Notes: generated from the sequence alone by a model not told the origin. 20,510 nucleotides of DNA from Candidatus Rokuibacteriota bacterium (GCA_003220195.1 QHRT01000053.1:1-20510), one strand, 5' to 3'; positions 1 through 7,136 are shown, counted from the first letter of the stretch. Numbers and translations: made by a program.

Positions 1-215
1 CAGCCATTTTGGCTCATGGCGCCATTATGGCTGGACTCAATACGAGCGACCTCAGGGCGGTGCGATTTTTGATGCCATCCATTGAGCTGCAGCAAGAATT
101 TGTCGCTCGCGTCGCAGCAGTGGAGAACTTGAAATCAACACATCGGTCCGCGCTCGCCGAACTCGACGCTCTCTTCGCCTCCCTCCGACACCGCGCCTTC
201 CGGGGTGAGCTCTGA
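1..215 (+). CDS. hsdS: Type I restriction-modification specificity subunit (HsdS), C-terminal end only
   Basis: The reading frame is open from the left edge to the TGA at 213-215, so the gene begins outside the window. The roughly 70 visible residues are the end of the second target-recognition domain and the distal conserved helix of HsdS. The stretch from 'PSIELQQEFVARV' through 'AELDALFASLRHRAFRGEL' is the usual HsdS ending, with a long helix that packs against HsdM and closes the subunit's circular pseudo-repeat. In the family, HsdS chooses the DNA sequence that the HsdM/HsdR complex methylates or cleaves. The last 11 bases overlap the proposed GTG start of the Fic gene, so the two are probably co-transcribed. 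Whether hsdS is intact cannot be judged from here. Confidence 0.85.
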   Translation, partial: AILAHGAIMAGLNTSDLRAVRFLMPSIELQQEFVARVAAVENLKSTHRSALAELDALFASLRHRAFRGEL

Positions 216-1266
216 CGTGAGCGGGTTCTCGCCCCGCTTCATGATCACCAACGCCATCACCGCGGGGTTGACGACGATCGAGCGGGCGCGGGGATTTCTC
301 GAAGGGGCGACACTCTCGGACGAGTGGGTGACGCGCATGGGCCAGCGCGCTTTGCTCCTCGAAGCGCACCACACGACGCACATCGAAGGCACGCAGCTGA
401 CCATCGAGCAAGCCGAGCGGCTGTGGACCGGACAGCGGGTGGCCGAAGCGAAACCCGACGACGTGCGCGAGCTGCTGAACTACCGCGATGCGTTCAATCT
501 CGTCTCCGAATATCTTCAGAGCGGCGAGCCCATCACCGAAGGCTTGATCCGCGAGATCCAAAAGCGGCTGGTGGATGGGGTTCGTGGCGGTGATGGCGGC
601 CCGGGGACATATCGGCGAGTACAGAACTACGTCGTGAACAGCGTGACGCGCGAGGTCATGTACACACCACCACCGCCGGAAGACGTGCCACCGCTGATGC
701 GCGAATTCGTGGCGTGGCTTCGCGAAGAGTCCGACATCCATCCGGTGCTCGTGGCCGGTATCGCGCAGTTTCAGCTCGTCCACATCCACCCGTTTGTCGA
801 CGGCAACGGGCGAGCCTCGCGGCTGCTCTCGACGCTGTGCCTGTACCGTGCCGGCTACGACTTCAAGCGCCTGTTCACGCTGAGCCAGTACTACGATCGT
901 GACCGACCGGCGTTCTACGAGGCGATTCGCAGCGTGCGCCGGGCGGACATGGACATGACCGGCTGGGTGGAGTTCTTCGTCCGTGGACTGGCCACGCAGC
1001 TTCGCGAGGTCGTCGAGAGCGGGAAGCGCGTGATGCTCAGGGACGTGATCGCCCGCGAGTACCGGCTGAACTCCCGCCAGGCGTTGATGGTCGAGCGGCT
1101 CCTCGAAGGCCCCGAAGCGCGGATCGAAGACCTGGAGGCTAGCTGTCCCGGCGTGAATCGGCGGACACTCCAGCGCGATCTCGCGGACATGGTAGAGCGC
1201 GGCGTGGTGAAGTCGGTCGGCGCCGCGCGAGCCTCTCGCTACCGGCTGAAAATCAAGGGCCTGTGA
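205..1266 (+). CDS. Fic family protein (AMPylator-type fold) with C-terminal winged-helix domain
   Basis: This 353-residue protein carries the full Fic signature HPFVDGNGRASR at residues 195-206. The catalytic His is 195, and the following loop binds the phosphates of the nucleotide. Upstream, T57-x-x-x-E61-G62 fits the inhibitory-helix motif [S/T]xxxE[G/N], placing it in the self-inhibited class II Fic proteins with an N-terminal inhibitory helix. Residues from about 275 to the end resemble a winged-helix DNA-binding domain (for example 'NRRTLQRDLADMVERGVVKS'). Family members usually transfer AMP from ATP to a hydroxyl of a target protein, but the target here is unknown. The gene sits between hsdS and hsdR, a place where Fic genes often occur in type I loci. 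The GTG at 205 overlaps the hsdS end; GTG 217 or ATG 241 are possible later starts. It appears intact although hsdR next to it is broken. Confidence 0.9.
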   Translation: MSSDVSGFSPRFMITNAITAGLTTIERARGFLEGATLSDEWVTRMGQRALLLEAHHTTHIEGTQLTIEQAERLWTGQRVAEAKPDDVRELLNYRDAFNLVSEYLQSGEPITEGLIREIQKRLVDGVRGGDGGPGTYRRVQNYVVNSVTREVMYTPPPPEDVPPLMREFVAWLREESDIHPVLVAGIAQFQLVHIHPFVDGNGRASRLLSTLCLYRAGYDFKRLFTLSQYYDRDRPAFYEAIRSVRRADMDMTGWVEFFVRGLATQLREVVESGKRVMLRDVIAREYRLNSRQALMVERLLEGPEARIEDLEASCPGVNRRTLQRDLADMVERGVVKSVGAARASRYRLKIKGL

Positions 1267-1267
1267 A

Positions 1268-1302
1268 GAATTGCGACAGAATCGCGACACGAATCGCGAC
1301 AC
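1268..1302 (+). repeat. Three tandem 11-12 bp repeats between fic and the hsdR remnant
   Basis: GAATTGCGACA (1268-1278) is followed immediately by two identical copies of GAATCGCGACAC (1279-1290 and 1291-1302). The array starts two bases after the fic stop codon and ends 16 bases before the GTG of the hsdR remnant. It could be an operator for the winged-helix Fic protein, or simply a short slippage product; the sequence alone does not decide. Confidence 0.7.
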
Positions 1303-1318
1303 GGACTTGTGATGCGCC

Positions 1319-1960
1319 GTGACTGACCTCTTCGCTTTCCTCCAGGCCGAATGGCCCGCCGTGCATGCATACAAGTCCGACGCGTCGCTCCGCCTGCCCT
1401 ACCAGGACAACCTGAGCGCGCTGATCCACGAGCCAAGCTTCAAGGCGGCTGTCGGCGAGGCGCTGTTTAGCAAAGCACGATTGATCAATCAGCTTGGCAA
1501 CCAGGCCAAGGCCCGCGCCTTTCTCAGGGCTCACGAGGACCACATCGCGATTCACAAGCTCCGCATGAATCGAGCGCTGACGGCGTCCGACCTCGCGGAG
1601 CTGGAACGGATGCTCGCCGAGAGCGGTGTTGGTGACGCGCGCAATATCGAGCGCGCGGGGAGCGAGTCCCAGGGGCTCGGCGTGTTCGTCCGCTCGCTGG
1701 TCGGACTGGATCGTGAGGCGGCGAAAGAAGCGCTCGCCGCGTTCCTGTCGGGCAAGACCCTCACGGCAAACCAGATCGAATTCGTCAACCTCATCGTGGA
1801 CCACTTGACGGAGCACGGCGTGATGGATGCGTCGCTGCTGTACGAGACGCCGTTCACCGACCTGGCGCCGCGTGGTCCGGAGAGCCTGTTCAGCGCAGCT
1901 CACGTCGAGGAGCTCATCGCGATACTGGAGCGAGTGAAGGAGGCGGCCATGGCGGCGTGA
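1319..1960 (+). pseudogene. hsdR: Internally deleted type I restriction subunit HsdR (N-terminal piece joined to EcoEI-type C-terminal domain)
   Basis: The 213-residue reading frame starts with the usual N-terminus of one HsdR subfamily ('FAFLQAEWPAVH'). It then jumps over about 30 residues to 'YKSDASLRLPYQDNLSALI', which belongs to the N-terminal DUF4145-like domain. Near residue 62 ('LGNQAKARAFLRAHEDH') it jumps again, directly into the C-terminal EcoEI_R_C domain, ending with 'TANQIEFVNLIVDHLTEHG' and 'FTDLAPRGPESLF'. Full-length HsdR proteins of this type have roughly 900-1100 residues. The endonuclease-like segment, DEAD-box ATPase motifs and second RecA domain are all absent. Both joints keep the reading frame. 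No restriction or translocation activity can be expected. The product might still bind HsdM/HsdS, because the C-terminal domain is the assembly module in this family. I call it a pseudogene, although an in-frame minimal protein or an assembly collapse is possible. Confidence 0.75.
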
Positions 1961-1971
1961 AGTCTCGTGCG

Positions 1972-1986
1972 CCGTGTACACTGCGG
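1972..1986 (+). promoter_or_regulatory. Candidate promoter: 15-mer CCGTGTACACTGCGG with -10-like TACACT
   Basis: The 15-base string CCGTGTACACTGCGG lies just after the hsdR remnant and 33 bases before the ATG at 2019. It contains TACACT (1977-1982), a 4/6 match to the -10 consensus, inside the palindrome GTGTACAC. The identical 15-mer occurs again at 3911-3925, also directly upstream of a gene. No convincing -35 is visible. Confidence 0.5.
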
Positions 1987-2018
1987 ACGCAGTTCACCGC
2001 AGACAGGAGACCATCGAC

Positions 2019-2582
2019 ATGGCCGACACGCCCACCTTCGGACGCTACGCCGAGCTCCCCGTCGAGCGCATGACCAAGGAGCAGCAGGAAGGATATCGTT
2101 CCATGGTCGACGGCCCCCGCGGCCGGCTGCCCGGGCCCTACAAAGTCTGGGTGCACAACCCGAAGCTGCTGCACGCGGCAGCGCCGCTGGGCGACCACTT
2201 CACACCCGGCCAGTCGTCCTTGTCGGAGCGCGAGCGCGAGATCGCGGTCGTCGTCATCACCAGCCGCTGGCATTCCGCGTATCCCGCGGCCGCGCACGAG
2301 AAGCGCGGCAAAGAGGTCGGGCTGCCGGCGGCCACCGTGGAAGCGATGATCACCGGTCTTCCCGTATCGTTCCCCGACCAGCGCGAGCAGGTGGTCTACG
2401 AGATGGCGACGGCGCTCGCCAACGGTCGTCTGGTGTCGCAAGGCCTCCACGATCGTGCGGTGAAGGTGCTCGGACACGAGAGCATCACCGACGTGATCGT
2501 CCTGATGGGGTACTACACCGCCGTGTCGCTGACGATGAACTTCTATGCCGTGCCGGCCGGAACGCCGGGCCTGGCTCGCTGA
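2019..2582 (+). CDS. Carboxymuconolactone decarboxylase / AhpD-like family protein
   Basis: This 187-residue all-helical protein has the AhpD/CMD core at about residues 65-130: 'LSEREREIAVVVITSRWHS' followed by 'AAAHEKRGKEVGLPAATVE'. Members of this superfamily include gamma-carboxymuconolactone decarboxylase of the protocatechuate pathway and AhpD-type alkylhydroperoxidases. The CxxC pair needed for the peroxidase activity of AhpD is absent here, and the equivalent region has W and H residues. A decarboxylase-like or unknown role is therefore more likely than peroxide reduction. The ATG at 2019 is chosen because AGGAGA (2005-2010) sits at good spacing; an in-frame GTG at 1974 lies inside the presumed promoter. 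The gene is followed after 9 bases by a TauD-type dioxygenase, indicating an operon. Confidence 0.82.
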   Translation: MADTPTFGRYAELPVERMTKEQQEGYRSMVDGPRGRLPGPYKVWVHNPKLLHAAAPLGDHFTPGQSSLSEREREIAVVVITSRWHSAYPAAAHEKRGKEVGLPAATVEAMITGLPVSFPDQREQVVYEMATALANGRLVSQGLHDRAVKVLGHESITDVIVLMGYYTAVSLTMNFYAVPAGTPGLAR

Positions 2583-2591
2583 GGACGCGTC

Positions 2592-3407
2592 ATGACGTCA
2601 CTCCAGATCAAACCGCTCCGTCCCTCGATCGGCGCGGAGATCGCCGGCGTCGACCTGAGCAAGCCGATCGACGAGACGGCCCGGCAGGCGCTGAATCGCG
2701 CGCTGGCGGATCATCTCGCGCTCGTCTTCCACGACCAGTCGTTGACGCCCGAGCAGTACCTCGCCGCCGCATCGGTGTTCGGGCCGCCGATGGAGCAGCA
2801 TTATTCGCAGCACCACATGCCGGGCCACCCGTTGATCGGACTGATCTGGCACCGGAACGGCCAGGAGCCCGCGGAGAGATGGCACACCGACCACACCAAC
2901 CGCGAGCGTCCGCCGGCCGCGACGATCCTGTACGGCGTGGAGATCCCGTCGGCGGGCGGCGGGACCAGCGTCGCCAGCATGCGCGCGGCGTATGCGGCTC
3001 TTCCGGAGAACGAGCGCCGGCGCCTCGACACGCTGACGACGTCGAACAGCCTGGATAGCGATCACGCCGACACGCGTCCGGAAGACCGGGACAAATACGG
3101 CACGCCGATCGAGCATCCGATGGTGCGTACTCATCCCGTGCATGGCTCGCGAGCCGTGTACTTCCACATCTCGAAGGCGACCCACATCTCGGGCATGACG
3201 CCCCACGCGAGCAAGGCGTACATGGCGGAGCTCATCGAGCGGATGATCGGGCCGGAGATCGTCTATCACCACGTCTGGAAGAAGGGCGACGTGCTCGTCA
3301 TCGACGATCGCGCGACGATGCACCGGGCGCACGGCGACTACGACCGGAGCGAGAGCCGCGTGCTGTGGCGGATCATCGTCGAGGGCGATCGCCCGCGGCT
3401 CGTCTGA
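2592..3407 (+). CDS. TauD/TfdA family Fe(II)/2-oxoglutarate-dependent dioxygenase
   Basis: The 271-residue protein matches the TauD/TfdA family over its full length (typically 270-300 residues). The iron-binding facial triad is visible as H98-x-D100 ('RWHTDHTN') and H244 ('ATMHRAHGDYD'). R256 or R260 in 'SRVLWRIIVEG' would bind the 2-oxoglutarate carboxylate. The N-terminus 'IKPLRPSIGAEIAGVDLS' is the usual family opening. Such enzymes hydroxylate sulfonates (taurine), aryloxyalkanoates (2,4-D) or related acids, releasing CO2 and succinate; the substrate cannot be read from the sequence. The start ATG is 9 bases after the stop of the upstream CMD-like gene, with GAGG overlapping that stop, so both are probably translated from one mRNA. 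Confidence 0.92.
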   Translation: MTSLQIKPLRPSIGAEIAGVDLSKPIDETARQALNRALADHLALVFHDQSLTPEQYLAAASVFGPPMEQHYSQHHMPGHPLIGLIWHRNGQEPAERWHTDHTNRERPPAATILYGVEIPSAGGGTSVASMRAAYAALPENERRRLDTLTTSNSLDSDHADTRPEDRDKYGTPIEHPMVRTHPVHGSRAVYFHISKATHISGMTPHASKAYMAELIERMIGPEIVYHHVWKKGDVLVIDDRATMHRAHGDYDRSESRVLWRIIVEGDRPRLV

Positions 3408-3434
3408 CGTCTTCGCGCGGAGAGCGGTCGATTC

Positions 3435-3890
3435 ATGCAGATCTGGGTCGACGCCGACGCGTGCCCGCAGGTCATCAAGGACATCCTGTTCCGGGCCGCC
3501 GAGCGCGCGCACGTCATGACCACGCTCGTGTCGAACATGCCGCTCCTCCGCACGCCAACGTCACCATTCATCCGGACCATCCGGGTGGCGAAGGGCTTCG
3601 ACGTGGCCGATCGGCGGATCGCCGATGAGCTCGCGCCCGGGGACCTCGTGATCACGGCTGACATCCCGCTGGCGGCCCAGGTGATCGCGCGGGGCGCCCA
3701 CGCGCTCGATCCGCGAGGCGAGCTCTACACGGAGGACAACGTCGGCGACCGTCTCGCGTTCCGCAATCTGATGCAGGAGCTTCGATCGGGTGGTGAGATC
3801 CTCGGCGGTCCGCCGCCGTTCCGCCCGAGCGATCGGCAGCTCTTCGCCAATGAGCTCGACCGCTTCCTGAGTCGGAATCGTCCCGCGTAG
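3435..3890 (+). CDS. YaiI/YqxD family protein (UPF0178, PIN-like)
   Basis: The 151 residues match the YaiI/YqxD (DUF188) family from end to end. The N-terminus 'MQIWVDADACPQVIKDILF' is the family hallmark, with aspartates D6 and D8 resembling the metal-binding start of PIN-like nucleases. 'PGDLVITADIPLAAQVIARG' (about 69-88) supplies a second acidic strand, and 'GELYTEDNVGDRL' follows. The biochemical function of this widespread family is not established; a nuclease role is inferred from the fold. It lies 27 bases after the dioxygenase with a GGAGAG Shine-Dalgarno at 3419-3424, so it may be the last gene of the 2019-3890 operon. It has no obvious connection to catabolism. Confidence 0.93.
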   Translation: MQIWVDADACPQVIKDILFRAAERAHVMTTLVSNMPLLRTPTSPFIRTIRVAKGFDVADRRIADELAPGDLVITADIPLAAQVIARGAHALDPRGELYTEDNVGDRLAFRNLMQELRSGGEILGGPPPFRPSDRQLFANELDRFLSRNRPA

Positions 3891-3910
3891 CTCCGAACGC
3901 TCGGCCGGCA

Positions 3911-3925
3911 CCGTGTACACTGCGG
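3911..3925 (+). promoter_or_regulatory. Candidate promoter, second copy of CCGTGTACACTGCGG
   Basis: This is an exact 15-base copy of the element at 1972-1986. TACACT is at 3916-3921, only 11 bases before the ATG at 3933. A transcript starting about 7 bases after the hexamer would have a leader of only a few bases, and no clear Shine-Dalgarno is present, so the downstream gene is probably read from a near-leaderless mRNA. Confidence 0.55.
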
Positions 3926-3932
3926 GGCGGCC

Positions 3933-4880
3933 ATGGCGCTTTCCACGACCCGTCCGATCCGATTCGGTGCACTTCTCCGCCAGGCCGACAACCGCTGGGC
4001 GAGCATCGCGGAGTCTGCGCGGATCGCCGACGATCTCGGGTTCCACGCGATCCACTTCATCGATCACCTGCTCGCGATCCCCGATCCGACCGGTGACATC
4101 CTGGAATCGTGGACGACGATGACCGCGAGCGCGATGCTCACGCGCCGCGTGCGCGTGAGCGCGAACGTGCTGTGCAACTCGTTCAGGTCGCCGGCGCTCC
4201 TCGCGAAGATGGCGGCGACCCTCGACGTCATCAGCGAGGGCCGCTTCGAGCTGGCGATCGGCGCCGGGTGGCACGAGCGCGAGTATCACGCGTACGGGTT
4301 TCCGTTTCCGTCGGGTGGCACGCGCGTCGGTCAGCTTGCCGAGGCGGTGCCGCTCATCAAGAGGCTCTGGACGGGCGAGCCGGTCGACTTCGAGGGCCGC
4401 TACTATCGCATCCGCGACGGGCGATGCCGGCCGCGGCCGCTCCAGTCGCCGCGCCCGCCGATCGTGATCGGTGGCGGTGGCGAGAAGAAGATGCTGCGAC
4501 TGGTCGCCGAGCACGCGGACATCTGGAACTGCTCGGCCGCGAACTACGCGCAGCTCGCGCACAAGGTCGAGGTGCTGCGTGAGCATTGCACCGCCGTCGG
4601 CCGGGATCCCGCGACCCTCGAGGTCTCGCTGCAGGATCTCGTGGTCATAGCGCCAACGGACGCCGCGCTGCGCGCGCCGCTCGACGACGCGCGCAAGAGA
4701 CTCGCGTTCTTCGGGGACGTCGACAAGATCGCCACGATCGGCACGCCGGATCGCTGCATCGATCGGATCCGCGAGAAGATCGCGCAGGGCATCACCTACT
4801 TCGTGTGCCTGTTCACCGACGGCGGACAGCCGGACACGGTGCGGCTCTTCGGCGAGCGCGTGTTGCCCGCGTTCCGCTGA
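3933..4880 (+). CDS. LLM-class flavin/F420-dependent oxidoreductase
   Basis: The 315-residue protein has the luciferase-like (beta/alpha)8 barrel pattern. Strand 1 is 'RPIRFGALLRQADN', followed by 'GFHAIHFIDHL'. The signature 'FELAIGAGWHEREYHAYG' lies at about residues 104-121, and the phosphate-binding 'VIGGGGEKKMLRLVAEHAD' at about 175-193. These are typical of the F420-dependent branch, but FMN use cannot be excluded without a structure comparison. The C-terminal 'TIGTPDRCIDRIREKIAQG' is the common closing helix. The substrate is unknown; relatives oxidise alcohols, open or reduce ring systems, or act as monooxygenases in catabolism. The gene follows its own promoter-like 15-mer and is followed after 33 bases by an alpha/beta hydrolase, then a second LLM protein. 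Confidence 0.9.
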   Translation: MALSTTRPIRFGALLRQADNRWASIAESARIADDLGFHAIHFIDHLLAIPDPTGDILESWTTMTASAMLTRRVRVSANVLCNSFRSPALLAKMAATLDVISEGRFELAIGAGWHEREYHAYGFPFPSGGTRVGQLAEAVPLIKRLWTGEPVDFEGRYYRIRDGRCRPRPLQSPRPPIVIGGGGEKKMLRLVAEHADIWNCSAANYAQLAHKVEVLREHCTAVGRDPATLEVSLQDLVVIAPTDAALRAPLDDARKRLAFFGDVDKIATIGTPDRCIDRIREKIAQGITYFVCLFTDGGQPDTVRLFGERVLPAFR

Positions 4881-4913
4881 CAATCGCGAGAAGCCAGAAA
4901 GGAAACAGACCGC

Positions 4914-5597
4914 ATGGCCACGTACGTGCTCGTCCACGGCGCCTATCAAGGAGGCTGGATCTGGAAACCGGTCGCCACACGCCTGCGCGCCGCCGGGCAT
5001 CTGGTGTACGCGCCCACGCTGGACGGCTGCGGCGAAAGGCAGCACCTCGTGCGGCGCGGGATCACGGTCGCCACGCACGGACAGGAGATCGCGCAGCTCC
5101 TCTTCTACGAAGACCTGAAGGACGTGGTCCTGGTCGGCACGAGCGCGGGCGGCATGGTGATCGCGAACGCGGCGGAGCGCGCGCGCGACCGGATCGGCAG
5201 GCTCGTCTTCGTCGACGCGCTTGCGCTTCTGCCCGGCGAGCGAGTCGGCGAGATCGTGAAGCGCGCGGCGGCGAACGAGATCACCGACATCACCACCGGG
5301 CCGACGCGCGCCGACGCGGAGAATCGCATGTTCGCCGGGCTCGAGCCGGAGCTGCGGGCGTGGGCGCTCGCGCGCTACACGCCGCATCCGGTCGCCGCGC
5401 TCGAAGCGCCGATGGAGCTCGGCAACTTCTGGCAGCAGGAATGGCGCGCGACGGTGATTCGCTGCCTCCGCGCGGCGAACCCGCCGGAGTCACACCAGCG
5501 ACGCACCGCGGAGCGGCTCAAGGCCGACTACCACGAGCTCGACACCGGCCACTATCCGATGCTGAGCGAGCCGGAGAAGCTGACGCGATTGATTTGA
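4914..5597 (+). CDS. Alpha/beta hydrolase, EstC/PytH-like esterase
   Basis: The 227-residue protein is a compact alpha/beta hydrolase. It begins 'ATYVLVHGAYQGGWIWKPV', where HG and GG form the oxyanion-hole strand. The nucleophile elbow is G-T-S77-A-G-G, and the catalytic His is H213 in 'ELDTGHYPMLSEPEKL'. The overall pattern, including 'APTLDGCGERQHL', resembles the EstC/pyrethroid-hydrolase (PytH) and plant hydroxynitrile lyase/methylesterase group. Esterase activity is therefore the best guess, with cleavage of an aromatic or alicyclic ester possible. The start ATG 4914 has AAAGGAAA upstream. It sits between two LLM oxidoreductases in the same direction, consistent with an operon of 3933-6672. 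No secretion signal is visible, so the enzyme should be cytoplasmic. Confidence 0.88.
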   Translation: MATYVLVHGAYQGGWIWKPVATRLRAAGHLVYAPTLDGCGERQHLVRRGITVATHGQEIAQLLFYEDLKDVVLVGTSAGGMVIANAAERARDRIGRLVFVDALALLPGERVGEIVKRAAANEITDITTGPTRADAENRMFAGLEPELRAWALARYTPHPVAALEAPMELGNFWQQEWRATVIRCLRAANPPESHQRRTAERLKADYHELDTGHYPMLSEPEKLTRLI

Positions 5598-5634
5598 TCA
5601 GGGGCCCCCACCTCTTGGATCGGGAGGAAGCGTG

Positions 5635-6672
5635 ATGGCTGACGTCGGGATCATGGGGATGCGGCCCGCCGGCATGACGTGGCGGCAGATTCTCGACGCC
5701 GCCGTCCTGGCCGAGCGGCTCGGCTACAGCTCCATCACGATGGGCGAGTCGTGGGGCGAGGACGCGCTGACGTCGCTCGCGCAGATCGCCGCCGTGACCT
5801 CGCGCATCCGCATCGGCACCAGCATCGTGCCGGTCTTCGCGCGCTCGCCGGCCAACCTCGCCATGGCCGCGCTCAATCTCGATCGCATGTCGGAGGGGAG
5901 GTTCTTCCTCGGGCTCGGCACGAGCGGGCGCCTGGTGATCGAGGACCTCCACGGCGAAAAGTTCGCGAAACCGCTGACGCGGATGCGCGAGTACATCGAC
6001 ATCGTTCGCAAGGCCGTGCGCGGCGAGCGGCTGGATCACGAGGGGGAGTTCTTTCACACGAAGAGGTTTCAGCTGCGCATCACGCCCTATCGCGCCGACC
6101 TGCCGATCTACATCGCGGCGCTGAGCCCGGCGAGCTTACGGATGACCGGCGAGCTGGCCGATGGCTGGCTGCCGATCTTCCTGGCGCCGTCGCGCATGCC
6201 GGCGGCGGTCGCGGAGCTGAAAGCGGGTGCCGAGGCCGCCGGTCGCTCGCTCGCGGACATCCGGATCTCCCCGCAAGTGTCGATCTACGTCACCGACAAC
6301 AAGGCGGCGGCGCGAGATCGCGAGCGCGAGCACATCGCCTTCTACGTCGGCGGCATGGGCGTCTTCTATCACCAGTACATGCATCGCATCGGCTTCGGCG
6401 CGGACGCCGATCGCGTCCGCGCGGCGTATCAGGCGCGCGATCGCGGCGGGGCCGCCAAGCTCGTCACGGACGAGATGGTGGACGCGATGACGATCATCGG
6501 GACTCCGGACGAATGCCGGTCGCAGATGGAGGCGTTCTTCAAGGCCGGCGTCCACGAGATCCGCCTCGTGTTCAACGAGCCGGACCGCGAGGCGTTCGTG
6601 AACGCGCTGCGCGCCGTCGCGCCGAGGGCGCCGCGGCCGGCGCCGAGGGCGCCGCGGCCGGCGCCGAGGTGA
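5635..6672 (+). CDS. LLM-class flavin/F420-dependent oxidoreductase with Ala-Pro-Arg repeat tail
   Basis: The 345-residue protein is a second luciferase-like barrel. Characteristic segments are 'RIRIGTSIVPVFARSPANL', 'MSEGRFFLGLGTSGRLV' and 'RMREYIDIVRKAVRGE', followed by 'HEGEFF'. The later 'PIYIAALSPASLRMTGELAD' binds the cofactor phosphate in relatives, and 'TIIGTPDECRSQMEAFFKAG' is the closing helix. It is only distantly similar to the LLM protein at 3933, so the two probably act on different steps. GGGAGGAA (5622-5629) points to ATG 5635 rather than the GTG three bases earlier. The last 17 residues are a low-complexity APRAPRP tail made by a 21-base tandem repeat and are unlikely to belong to the barrel. 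The gene converges on the RidA gene with only four bases between stop codons. Confidence 0.9.
   Translation: MADVGIMGMRPAGMTWRQILDAAVLAERLGYSSITMGESWGEDALTSLAQIAAVTSRIRIGTSIVPVFARSPANLAMAALNLDRMSEGRFFLGLGTSGRLVIEDLHGEKFAKPLTRMREYIDIVRKAVRGERLDHEGEFFHTKRFQLRITPYRADLPIYIAALSPASLRMTGELADGWLPIFLAPSRMPAAVAELKAGAEAAGRSLADIRISPQVSIYVTDNKAAARDREREHIAFYVGGMGVFYHQYMHRIGFGADADRVRAAYQARDRGGAAKLVTDEMVDAMTIIGTPDECRSQMEAFFKAGVHEIRLVFNEPDREAFVNALRAVAPRAPRPAPRAPRPAPR
6619..6669 (+). repeat. 21-bp GC-rich tandem repeat, 2.4 copies, at the 3' end of the LLM gene
   Basis: The 21-base unit GCGCCGAGGGCGCCGCGGCCG occupies 6619-6639 and 6640-6660, and 9 bases of a third copy occupy 6661-6669. It is in frame and adds APRAPRP repeats just before the stop codon. 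Because 21 is a multiple of three, copy-number change would lengthen or shorten the tail without a frameshift. Confidence 0.9.
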
Positions 6673-6676
6673 GGGA

Positions 6677-7072
6677 CTAGCCCGCGAGCGCGATCGCGTC
6701 GATCGCGACCAGAACGCCGGGGATGTCGGCGCCGAACCGGGCCATCGCCCGCGCCGGCTTGGGCCCGGGAAAGAACTCGGCGTACGCCTCGTTCATCTCC
6801 TGGTAGAGGTCCGGTCGCGCCAGCAGCACGGTGATCTTGACGACCCGGTCGAGCGAGCTCCCGGCCGCCTCGAGAATCGCCTGGACGTTCCGCAAACACT
6901 GCCGCGTCTGCTCCTGCATCGTCGTGCCGACCACCTCGGTCGGAGCGCCGCCCGGACGTACCGGAATCTGACCGGAGACGAACACGAAGCCGTTTGCGAC
7001 GACGGCGTGCGAGTAGGGTGAGTGCGGCGCCGGGTAGCCGGGGATGGTTTCGAGGCGGCGGATTGCGCTCAT
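6677..7072 (-). CDS. RidA/YjgF family enamine/imine deaminase
   Basis: The 131-residue protein has the RidA fold end to end. Segments are 'PYSHAVVANGFVFVSGQIPV' near the N-terminus, 'TRQCLRNVQAILEAAGSSLDR' in the middle and 'PARAMARFGADIPGVLVAID' near the C-terminus. The Arg in 'PARAMARF' occupies the position of the substrate-carboxylate-binding Arg of active RidA deaminases. The usual terminal acidic residue of 'VEIEAIA' is replaced ('VAIDAIA'). Family members hydrolyse reactive 2-aminoacrylate or, in the 2-aminomuconate deaminase branch, an intermediate of 3-hydroxyanthranilate breakdown. The latter is attractive here because 3-hydroxyanthranilate dioxygenase is encoded 2 kb away, but the sequence does not prove it. 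ATG 7072 is used; an in-frame GTG at 7081 is the alternative. Confidence 0.88.
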   Translation of the reverse strand: MSAIRRLETIPGYPAPHSPYSHAVVANGFVFVSGQIPVRPGGAPTEVVGTTMQEQTRQCLRNVQAILEAAGSSLDRVVKITVLLARPDLYQEMNEAYAEFFPGPKPARAMARFGADIPGVLVAIDAIALAG

Positions 7073-7095
7073 CGCCGGCACATCTGGTGGCTCAG

Positions 7096-7136
7096 CGAGA
7101 ATTCACGAGACGCGATTTCAAGAAGCGCGATTTCAA
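7096..7136. repeat. 15-bp-period direct repeats in the RidA/amidohydrolase divergent gap
   Basis: CGCGATTTCAA occurs at 7111-7121 and again at 7126-7136, exactly 15 bases apart (unit CGCGATTTCAAGAAG). The preceding 15 bases (7096-7110) are a diverged third copy matching at about 9-10 positions. The array lies just upstream of the RidA start in the roughly 290-base gap (7082-7369) that otherwise holds only a promoter-like site and weak, unsupported reading frames. A regulator-binding site is possible. Confidence 0.5.

Noticed and set aside
52..1374. Long open frame on the minus strand opposite fic
   Set aside because: It is a GC-bias shadow: it lacks recognisable domains, covers the clear Fic protein on the other strand and crosses gene boundaries.
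205..1960. An undescribed phage-defence system made of fic plus the short hsdR protein
   Set aside because: hsdS-fic-hsdR order is common in type I loci, and the short hsdR is better explained as a deletion product. A new system would need conservation of the short form in other genomes.
3561..5387. 608-codon minus-strand open frame opposite YaiI, the LLM protein and the hydrolase
   Set aside because: It spans three well-supported plus-strand genes, is rich in Arg/Ala/Asp typical of antisense frames in GC-rich DNA, and has no motif.
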